A stretch of DNA of 64,000 bases from Bombyx mori (Eukaryota > Arthropoda > Insecta > Lepidoptera > Bombycidae), in NCBI RefSeq assembly GCF_030269925.1, contig NC_085127.1, forward strand, positions 14,143,501 through 14,207,500, given 5' to 3'. Of the stretch, positions 55,758-64,000 are shown one piece after another (the stretch's first letter is position 1; every line of letters begins with the position of its first letter). Both the position numbers and the translations under genes were made by a program. The notes under the pieces were generated by a model. It did no database searches and was not told the DNA's origin. It saw nothing but the letters and a program-made list of their open reading frames with translations.

Positions 55758-56119
55758 TACTAAAAGTTTTGAATTGGCTTTTGCTTGATGACGACGACGT
55801 TATAGTTGCCATGTGGTATATAAATCGAAAACGGAAGAAAAGAAAAACAAAATATTGGGGCGTTCAATCATTGCTGAGCGAAATGGAATTGGAGCATTCA
55901 AAATGTTTGGATGGTTTCGCTGCTCCGAGCCGACAAGACTCAAAGCAGTATGCCAATAATACGTGGCACCCGATGGAATTCGTGGCTGAACGTCCGATAA
56001 ACGTGTCATCGCGGACAGTTTTATCAGGTCAGCGCTATTGAAATACATGTACTAATAAGCATCCAACGTCTTTGTCGTTCCCATCAAACTGTCGGTCCGA
56101 TCTGATGTGAACCAGCTCT

Positions 56120-56663
56120 CAGACAAACTGCTGAGGTGGCAACGCATGCGTCATCACGCTTTAGGATAGTACCTAAGTAGTTACATATTTAGTAGTTTTT
56201 TTTGTAATTGTAATAATAATTGTAATGTGAGTTTTAAATTTTCATATTTTAAGAGTAAAAATGTTTATTACAAACACATATAATATATTGATAAAAAAAA
56301 ATAGATGCTTTATTTTTCATTATACCATATTTTGTGTTGTCCAGCTGGAGCACTGGGTATGAATACTCCAGAGGGTCCCACAACAAGTTCGAAAAGGAAT
56401 GGTAGCGAGCGAGGTGCGGACGTATTCTCGTGTGTATGCTTCGGTGGTTGCGGGTGAACTGTCGGCGCCAGTAAAGGCGTACGCGCGGCTTGCCAAAAGG
56501 AAAGCCCATCGGTCGCTACTCTTTGAATCGCGCCGGGAACCGACAACGAGAGTCCCTGATTGGTCGCGGCGCGCGATCAGACGCGGCTGCCGACGCGGCA
56601 GGCGTTAGGGTTGCTATAATATTTATTTTATAAACTTAAACTATCTATTTATGAATATGATCT
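56120..56663. other. Spacer with GC-rich island
   Basis: AT-rich to about 56390, then a GC-rich stretch (56399-56610) with open frames on both strands and a 'cctgattggtcgcgg' CCAAT-type motif similar to that in the 15.4 kb island. I cannot decide between promoter, LTR fragment and chance ORF. Confidence 0.35.
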
Positions 56664-56795
56664 GTGTGCTTAGTGCGAACTGACATCTGGAACAGCTTCC
56701 CTTCGTTTGCCGCTAGGAGCGCTGTTCTAACTCCATCCAAATTTGAGTTAACTTTTTCGCTATCGAGAACGTTAAAACACTCGCACTGAGCCCAC
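56664..56795. mobile_element. Foldback MITE, copy 3
   Basis: Left arm GTGTGCTTAGTGCGA, core 'tcgtttgccgctaggagcg', right arm 'gctatcgagaacgttaaaac'..CTCGCACTGAGC. The left arm is partly deleted relative to copy 2. Confidence 0.78.
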
Positions 56796-58726
56796 TATAC
56801 GAAATAACTTCGTTGTTTCACACCAGCCAGCCGTCCCGTTCACAATTTGTTCATCGTGTGTTCCATGGTTATTGTTCTGTGGATTGTTTTAAATGATCCT
56901 TAGAAGACTCTATCCTTGATACTTCATTGAATGTCTAAGGACGACAGTAAATAAATAAATAAAAACTGTGTAATGCCTATGAAGGGTAGAGGTAAGGGGC
57001 ACCATCTTATATAGGGGACAATTTGAAAAAGTGTTCACCTGTAAAGAGCAAGTTATTGTTGGAAGAATCACCAAAATAACGCTAGTGTAGGAATTGGAAA
57101 TGATATGAGGTACTTTTAAATGGAGCGAAATGTGGTGTATAAAGCACTGCTTGTAAAATCCTTCCACTTGGTACTATGGCGCCACCATAATCGGCTCCCT
57201 TCCAACGGACACTTTTCAGTACACTGGGATGGTACTTACTCCTTACTTCTATCCCTGATGGTAATGCCATTGAAGAAGGCTTCATTGCGTAGTCAGAATG
57301 GTTGTGTATTTTTTTGAATGATGATTTTATGGAAGATGTTAGGCATCGTAACGAGACCTTCAAGCCGAGTCTTACATTTTCTTCATAAATGCTGTTAGAA
57401 TATGAAAAATTAGACGAAATTTAGTGAAACGAGATTAGATCAATTAAAGACTCAATAAATAGGTAGGTATTTACTAAAAAAAAATGGGTAGACTTTTTGG
57501 GAGAGCCCAAGAAGCTACGTCCAGCGGCCTTATTTTCTTTTCACGCGTTTTTGAAATTTCACATAGGTTATGCAGTTAATAAGCCACCGCTATTACAGGT
57601 TTAAGGCTGAAGAAACTCTAAATTAACAAAACAATTCACATAATGCTATTCTCGCGCTCTCGCCAAAAAATGTAAAGGTCACAGATTAATATGTTAGTTA
57701 CAAGCTACAAGTAATAGCTGTGTGATTGTGAGTACACTGCGTTATGTACTGCGTCAGTTATAGCTTAATCATGGAGTTAATAAGTACCTACAACTGGAGT
57801 GCTGTCTAATGCCGAGAAATCGGTCTCGAAAGAGAATACTTTTTGGTCGCGGTGTCCTTGTCTAATGTGGTGACCATATATAATTTAATTATAGGACAAA
57901 ATTATACACATGCATAAGTTTTGAATTTACCTTAAGTAATTCTGTGTAACCCTATGTAAATACAAAACACGTGCTTGCAACCTTTTATTTATGTAAATTC
58001 AATTCTAAACATTGCTTCGTCGTCATGGTGACTTTTTTTCGACGGTTTTTTTTGGAAATTGCTGCGTTGTCGAAAATCTAGCACTGAGTTTTATTACAAA
58101 CATCATTACCTCAGTTCTATTACTTAAACTTCCTCAAACTCGTGTTTAACGTCCGAATACTCAACCGCGACTTAAATAATATATTATGTTGAACTTAATT
58201 ACGCAATTCCTACTTTAATGTACTGGCTAAGTGGGCCGTGCAAATTAATATTTGACACACTGAGTGAGACACTGCAACACACATGGTCTGCGCGTATCGG
58301 GTGCTCTTTTCCTACATTCACATCTTCAATTGATTTAAAATTGTTTGTATTTTTACTTCTGTGCTATTTTAATGACACGTGTATATTAAGTCTACTAGTT
58401 ACATTTTAGGAAATAAAACACAATGGGTAATAAAATGAAATGAACTGAAATTCATTTATTTGTTATATGTAGACAATTAAATAACTCTTAAATGACAAGT
58501 CAATACACATAACACGATACACATAGTACTTGATCTCTATTTACAAAATATTGGTTATACATATTATTATTATTAAGTTCAGTTAATTTTCTGTAGTCTT
58601 ATAATATAACATTTCCTCTATTTTAAGTAAATTCTTTTTTTTCAACGAAATACATAATTTATTTTAATCAATATCTAAGTGGACCATGAGTATCATTAAA
58701 ATTTCGCAATTTAAATTTCAATTCAA
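56796..58726. other. Spacer with unassigned low-coding region
   Basis: A minus-strand frame of 93 codons at 57082-57363 contains MKPSSMALPSGIEVRSKYHP and KGADYGGAIVPSG and looks more protein-like than its surroundings, but has no partner exons and no recognised family. A repeat shared with 30975-31150 lies at about 57520-57680. The rest is AT-rich. Confidence 0.3.
57520..57680 (+). repeat. Dispersed repeat shared with 30975-31150
   Basis: 'ctacgtccagcgg', 'gcagttaataagccaccgct', 'attacaggtttaag' and 'ctctcgccaaaaa' blocks. Class unknown. Confidence 0.5.
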
Positions 58727-58912
58727 TTAAAAATCGCCATTTTTCTTTAATAAATCTAAAATCGACTTTATATTTACAATCACTATTTCGCGACTTTTAA
58801 GTTTTTGTTTCAATACCTTAACATCTTGTCGTAATTTTGCTTTTCTCGGGGTATTTTTTATTTCTTGCGTTTGAGTACTTGATTCTTCTTGTTTGACCTT
58901 TATATAGGACAT
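58727..58912 (-). CDS. Small Lys-rich coiled-coil ORF (61 aa), possible THAP-protein C-terminus
   Basis: ATG-initiated: MSYIKVKQEESSTQTQ followed by a basic helical region (NTPRKAKLRQDVKVLKQKL) and a heptad-like tail KSILDLLKKNGDF. An in-frame TGA lies 7 codons upstream. An AATAAA lies about 70 bases downstream on the same strand (about 58655). The basic 'PRK..LK' plus coiled-coil pattern resembles the region after the zinc finger in insect THAP proteins, so it could be a terminal exon or a domesticated-transposon fragment. This is weak inference. Confidence 0.3.
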   Translation of the reverse strand: MSYIKVKQEESSTQTQEIKNTPRKAKLRQDVKVLKQKLKSREIVIVNIKSILDLLKKNGDF

Positions 58913-60805
58913 TTTCCAGAAATTCCAACGTCATATTTACTAGAAGATCCTACTCGTTCGCTTAACGTCAGGCAAATGATATACATGCTTCCGTGCGACG
59001 CTATTCAATACAATAAAAAAAGTTCAAAAAATACCACGTGATGGCTCTTATAAAATGAAAAATACATTGCAAAATTATAGTTTTCACGATTGTTTTTTCA
59101 AATTTAGTATATGACATAGATTAAGTACAATTTACAAGACAAATGGTATTAAATATTATAATGAGAAAAAATATCTCACATTTTAAAAATATATGCTCAC
59201 ACTAGTAAAAATTTATCAATGAATCTGACATATGGAAGGATATTCCACAAACTGGAGACGATTCTCGCTTAAAACCACTTACATTAAAAGTGTTCACCAT
59301 GATTACACGGAAACTTTCACGATTTTCGAAAAAAAAACAAGCCACAAGCTGTATCAGTGCCATTTTAACTTCGCACTACAAACGTAAATAGACGCCATTT
59401 TTCTTTTAATCCATTCATAGCTCTTTTTCGGTGATGCCAACAATTAATCTGGCTTCCCACCAAATTCAACATGAAAACCATCAGAAATCTACGTACCTAC
59501 CATTAAATTTTCCATTAAACAGAGTTCTTATTAACATAGAACAATAATTTTTTTGTTAATAAGCTTTATTAATATATGATGTTCTATTAAAAATCAATAT
59601 ATATCATATAATCAATACTTCTTATATAATTTATTTTAATAAATTGTCATCATCAGAAACTAATTTCACCATAACTTTGTACGTTTATTTTGAACCAATT
59701 TAATTTTTGACGTTGATGGAAATTCTAAATTCTCGCAACATTTTCTAGTTAAGTTTAAGTCACTTCGTTTAAATAATATGTATTTAGATATATTATTGTC
59801 ATAAAATGTTTAAAATCCTGTAAAGTGGATTGATTTTAAACTTTTCGATAATTTTCAACAACACTTGGGTGGCTACTAAAAAATCCACTAACCACTAAAA
59901 GCCATTTTTGATAACGAAGACGGGGTCCAAATTCCGAGATTTTATGGAAAATCCTCTAAGCTAGCAACACTGCTTTTTGTTTGTAAAATGTGCGAGAGGG
60001 ACACCACCACTTAATAATCATTCTCTTTTCAGACCGTTTTTCCTTACATCTTTTGCTATTTAAAAATAAACTTTAAGCCATAGAGATAAAGTATATTTTT
60101 AGTTTTTATGTCAAACGAAGTAAGCACTCCAGTTAGAATAGTAACTCTATGAGCTTAATACACATGACAGAAGTCAGAGTGGCATTTCTAGAGTTGGGAC
60201 TAAGTTGTAAATTGATAATTAAAAGCTATACAATGGCATTTAGTTTTCCCGGGTGCTATCGATACTGGAAACAGAACAAGAATACTCTCTAGTCATCAGT
60301 TGATAGGGTTAGAGTACCATTTTTGCATCCTGAAAAAGGCAGTGAGTCGGGTTAATGCAGATCATGTACATTTTGTTGAGTTCATGGAATTTGATTTGTT
60401 GGCGTGGGACCCAGTAGATCCATGACAATTGTGCCGTTATGTGGCTACGTGTCGAAGAATCTGTTCTTAAGCAAAGGATAAGCGCGTATGTGCATCCGGG
60501 AACTGTCTCCGTAGACCCACAACTTGACAATACTAACATTTCGTCAAATGTATTAAATCTTTAATACTAAATTCAAGTTCTAAATATGGCATCACGGGTG
60601 CCCTGTTGAATAGATTCTACTAAGATACACCTACATTTGCCTTACTTTCCACAGACTACAGAGAATATAGATAAACGCTCTATAAAGTTTACACAGCAGG
60701 CACGTTCTTTTAGCTCTTTGGTCGTAAACAGATGCTGTCAAGAAGTGCATTTATTGATTGAAAATTGCATTGAAAAAAAAAACAAGATCGATTATTCAGC
60801 AAGAA
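58913..60805. other. Spacer upstream of TBCA
   Basis: AT-rich without repeats I recognise. Around 60320-60440 a plus-strand stretch translates to VSRVNADHVHFVEFMEFD and LLAWDPVDP then a stop, coding-like but isolated. The last 150 bases before the TBCA ATG should contain its promoter and 5' UTR, but I see no clear TATA or initiator. Confidence 0.35.
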
Positions 60806-61542
60806 ATGGCAGATCCTAGAATTCGTCAAATTAAAATCAAGACGGGCGTCGTGAAACGGATTGCCAAGGAAAAAGTAGTCTACGAGAAGGAAGCAGAGCT
60901 ACAGAAGAATAGAATTCAAAGAATAAAAGACGAAGGGCAAGACGAGCACAACATTCGGAAGCAAGAAGAGGTTCTTCAGGAGTCCCTGATGATGGTCCCA
61001 GACTGTCAAAGGAGGTCAGTTGCGCCATTTAAATAATGTTATACCGTAGAAATAGTTGAAAAATCACGAATTAATGCAAATTTTCTTTATTCAAACTATA
61101 AAGTTCCCAAATAGTTAACACATGTCGAAATTGGTACAAACACATGTAAGTACTATATAAATCGTGAATTGAAATTTTATTACCAATTTCTATTTTAAAA
61201 ATAAACACCGTCAACTATGTTTTTTGGAGATTTTAAAGTTTAGGTTAATTTTGTTTTTATTTCAATGCAAAGTATTTACTTTTCCGTTACATTAGCCTTT
61301 GCTCTGCATCGCGAATTGATACCTTTAACAATAATGTTATTATAGCAATATCAATCTACTAAGTAGTTTGTAATATATATTTTAAGGTTTTCTATAAATT
61401 GCATTACAGATTAATCAAAGCATATACAGATCTCAAAACTACTTTAGAAACAGAACAGGACCTCAAAGAACACGAGGAATACATTACCGCTGAACAGGTT
61501 CTCAAGGACGCTGAACCCCAGCTTCCAGCCATCGAGTCATAA
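60806..61542 (+). CDS. TBCA: Tubulin-binding cofactor A (2 exons, 113 aa)
   Basis: Exons 60806-61014 and 61410-61542, joined in phase 2 with an AG^GTCAGT donor and 'gcattacag' acceptor. The protein starts MADPRIRQIKIKTGVVKRI, continues KEKVVYEKEAELQKNRIQ and, after the junction, LIKAYTDLKTTLE, ending EDAEPQLPAIES-like (LKDAEPQLPAIES). This is the all-helical TBCA family at its usual size (about 105-115 aa). It binds beta-tubulin as a folding intermediate in the cytosolic tubulin-folding pathway. The ATG at 60806 is chosen because the family begins MADPR; the longer upstream frame lacks an ATG. No AATAAA occurs before the next gene, whose ATG is 48 bases after this stop and in the same frame. 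Confidence 0.95.
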
Positions 61543-61590
61543 TTATCTCCTTTTTATAAATTAATAGTAATTTACATTTAAAACTAAATC

Positions 61591-63948
61591 ATGTATAATT
61601 CAAATTATTATTATTTAAAAAACAAATATGCATTCCTTAATGTCCCTCCACCACCGCCAACCTCAACACAAAAGTCATCATCAAAACAAATGTCACCAAG
61701 AATACAACAAGCACAAGTTTCGCCACAGCAAGGACTACATCGACGGCCACGAGATCAAATTCGAGCTCCAAGTTATATGCCACCTCAGTCACCAGCATAC
61801 TTCACGGCCACACCCTCACTAACACCAATGCTATTACCTCCACCTCCACCACCACCACCTCCACCACCGCCGCCACCAGAAGAGCCGATAAAAACAACTG
61901 ATGAAGAAATAATAAAAGAGTTTGAGAAAAAAATAACCAGTGAAACAAAAAAGAAAACCCCTCTCCCCACGGCTAATCAAGTGATTACAAAAATTGTATC
62001 ATGCTACTTGGCTTTAGATAATCTAACTATAAAGCGCATGAATTTAAATAATCTAATATTAAACGATCCTGAGGAGCATCATTGGAATTTCCTGATAGCA
62101 GATACCCATAATGACATAGACACCATCGAGAGGCTTATGGAAGATATAATTTCTTGTGATATTGATGCTCTAAGAAAATCCCAACTTAAAAGGAAGGGTA
62201 AAAGATTACGAATAAGAAGAGCAAAGCTGGAGATGAAAGCAGAGATATTACAGATAGAAAAAGACAGGCAGGAAAGATCAAGAAAGATTGATGAGAATTT
62301 GCAGAAAATTAAAGATGAAATAGACAGAGTTAAACAGGTAACTAAATTAATTAATAAATGTATGTTTGATCACTCTCCTAAGAACATAATTTTACTCTTG
62401 TAAAATTTCACATGTTTTATTGTTGGTAAAAAAAAATTTTGTTCAGTTAAAACCTTATAACTGAAATTGAAGCATTTTAAACACTATCTTGCTGAGTTCA
62501 TTTTAAGTGTTATGTTTTCTCATAACTATGACAATAAAATCAATGAAATACACTTAACTCACATTTTAGTCACAAACAAGACATCTAAAATAATTGATAC
62601 ATTGAAATGAATCCTATATCAACTATATATAGGATTAATTTCCTATCACAATATCCAATAGTACCAATAAAAAATAATAATATAAAAAGTAGGTAAATAT
62701 GATTCTATTTTAATAGAAAATTTTATGGCATCCTCATTCATTCGTCAGTATTATAAATTAAAGAAATGTTGGGTTTTCTAATCTGATGATATCAATACTA
62801 ATACTTTAACACTAGTTTTAATATATTATTATGATGTCAATGGTTGTGTATTAATATGAACCAGTTATCTAATTTTGGTCCAAAATGACATCATAAATTG
62901 TGAAGTGCACTCACAAGCTTTGTATAGTTTGTGCAGTAATTTTGAAAAATAAAAGCTGTCAAGTCACCAATTTAATTGCTAAACTTATATTACTAATTAA
63001 TTTTTTTAATCCATTTCACTGCAGAAAATATGTAATAGTATGGTTTTTGTCAGCTTAATATTTATTCAGACTTACTTGTAATTTACATTGTTTGCAAACT
63101 TTTGGTAAATATGGTTTTTTCTTTAGATATGTACTTAAAATTTCTTTTTAAAAGGTAATAAATCAGTTCAAAGCACAGGTACAACGAGAAGTGTGGCTGC
63201 CATTTCTGCATTGGGACTTCTAAGGGCTGCTATACTTTTTTTTACATTCATACAGAAGATGTTTTGGATTGTTGATAGTTATCTGTTGGAACCCATGGGC
63301 TTGTGGACTCACAGGAATATAACATTTTTCAATGGGGTTCAATGAAAGTTTTATCCTTTACTATTGATAATGAGCCCTGGATCAGTTTTAGTACCTGGGG
63401 CGATATTAAAAATCATTTCAAGAGATTTATTTGAATTTGGAATGGAACATACCAGATTTTCCCCGAGCACTACGTCATCCTTCGAACAAGGTTTAAAAAC
63501 AATCCCTAGTTCTAGGCAGCAGCGTGGTTGCGGTTCTGACGTACATAAGCAACGGTAACAGCATATGATCAGGTAGGCCCTAAGCTTATTTGCTCCGGAG
63601 GTAAAATAATTGTAATTACTTTGTATGAATTATCAGATCTTCAATTAAAATATGATAATTATATATAGTAATAACACTACTAACGCGAGTTTTATTTGAA
63701 AAGTATGTATTCAAGTTGCTCCAGACTTTCAGAATAATCATTTTCTCATACCTACCTACAGGAGGAAGAGGCAAAACTCCAGGCAGATGTGGTGCTCAGG
63801 GATGTTCTCCGTAAAAAGCAGGATGCCAAAAAATGCTTGACCAAGTTGGATACATTGGTGAAACTTCGTGTAGCAAGGCAGAACACTGCTAAAGGAAGAG
63901 GAAGGATTGTATCTTGTAATGAAATGCTACATTTTAGTTCTCAGATTG
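61591..63948 (+). CDS. PDCD7: U11/U12 snRNP 59K / PDCD7 homologue, first two exons (partial, continues past window)
   Basis: Exon 61591-62337 (249 codons) and exon 63762-63948 (phase 1 donor 'ttg^gtaagt'), with the rest beyond the window. The N-terminus is Pro-rich with an uninterrupted run of about 14 Pro (61837-61878). It is followed by an acidic/basic helix and a long coiled coil (KRLRIRRAKLEMKAEILQI, EKDRQERSRKIDE). Exon 2 reads EEEAKLQADVVLRDVLRKKQ and DAKKCLTKLDTLVKLR, matching the conserved PDCD7 block that binds in the U11/U12 di-snRNP of the minor spliceosome. Expected location is the nucleus. The intron is 1.4 kb, AT-rich, with a decayed LINE tail near 63.5 kb. The alternative reading as an unrelated coiled-coil protein is less likely given exon 2. 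Confidence 0.85.
62338..63761. other. First intron of the PDCD7 gene
   Basis: GT at 62338 and 'cctacctacag' before 63762. AT-rich, with AATAAA at about 62533 that could also serve as a distal poly(A) site for a TBCA transcript. Contains a decayed family-2 LINE tail at about 63513-63600. No gene seen. Confidence 0.55.
63513..63600 (+). repeat. Decayed LINE 3'-tail repeat (family 2)
   Basis: 'ctaggcagcagcgtggttgc', 'cgtacataagcaacggtaac' and 'gatcaggtaggccctaagc' align with family-2 tails with many changes. Confidence 0.5.
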
Positions 63949-64000
63949 GTAAGTTTGCCTATTATATTGTTAGCATTATTAGCTCTTTGTGGAAGGACAT

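Larger units (their letters stand above)
53982..56119. mobile_element. PIF/Harbinger-like remnant hosting a LINE and two SINEs
   Basis: The left end AGAGCTGGTTCACAT..GGTCGGACCGACAG is mirrored by CTGTCGGTCCGATCTGATGTGAACCAGCTCT at 56089-56119 (written as left-to-right blocks). Between 55758 and 56041, the plus frame LLDDDDVIVAMWYINRKRKK and KYWGVQSLLSE resembles the N-terminus of Harbinger-type nucleases (acidic run, Arg/Lys stretch, then W.hP/L.ER-like motif). Superfamily assignment is inference and no target duplication is certain. Confidence 0.5.

Noticed and set aside
60309..60539. 76-residue minus-strand frame upstream of TBCA
   Set aside because: No motif. The coding-like signal in this area is on the plus strand, is short, and ends at a stop, so neither is called as a gene.
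60758..60805. Upstream extension of the TBCA frame
   Set aside because: The extension lacks an ATG (it would need TTG), and TBCA proteins start at the MADPR equivalent at 60806.
61785..61970. Gly-rich minus-strand ORF
   Set aside because: The poly-Gly run is simply the complement of the poly-Pro codons of PDCD7.

Overview
This is eukaryotic nuclear DNA from a lepidopteran, almost certainly a Bombyx silkworm (mori versus mandarina cannot be separated here). The evidence is about 19 copies of a Bm1-type SINE, some with its tRNA-like head, together with RTE-, R1- and other LINE 3' ends, Helitron-like repeats ending in CTAG, a maT (DD37D) mariner, spliced genes with GT-AG introns, and AT-rich spacers. 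No prokaryotic or CRISPR features are present.

Layout. (1) 1.28-7.46 kb, minus strand: a five-exon SLC16/monocarboxylate-transporter-like gene (735 aa). (2) 7.5-31.9 kb: a gene-poor, repeat-dense block. It holds a decayed terminal exon of a third MCT copy (13.3-13.7 kb), a hAT element with a perfect 8-bp target duplication (18.3-19.1 kb), an inverted-repeat MITE (21.1-21.5 kb), many Helitron-like and SINE copies, and a possible small two-TM protein (29.5-29.9 kb). (3) 31.9-36.2 kb, plus strand: a second MCT paralogue (773 aa) with the same five-exon structure, divergently oriented to the first. (4) 39.6-47.2 kb, minus strand: an eight-exon secreted GH31 glycosidase of the MYORG-like branch (586 aa), with a short promoter-proximal region and a poly(A) signal 14 nt after the stop. 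(5) 47.4-57 kb: retrotransposon and transposon territory. It includes a young RTE fragment with intact reading frame, a Helitron-like element carrying three nested insertions (SINE, RTE tail, maT transposon), and a PIF/Harbinger-like remnant invaded by a LINE and two SINEs. (6) 60.8-64.0 kb, plus strand: two compact conserved genes head-to-tail, tubulin-binding cofactor A and the U11/U12 snRNP 59K/PDCD7 gene. They are only 48 bp apart and in the same frame, and PDCD7 runs off the window end.

The two MCT-like genes plus the relic show a local SLC16 duplication cluster. The GH31 enzyme could act on extracellular or gut-lumen sugars. TBCA and PDCD7 are housekeeping genes for tubulin folding and minor-spliceosome function. 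Exon boundaries were derived by hand from paralogue comparison, reading phase and splice consensus. All phases close, but no transcript evidence was available. I saw no wholly new defence-type or enzymatic system. The most informative novelties are the MCT duplication relic, the TBCA-PDCD7 arrangement and the layered transposon nests with readable target-site duplications.
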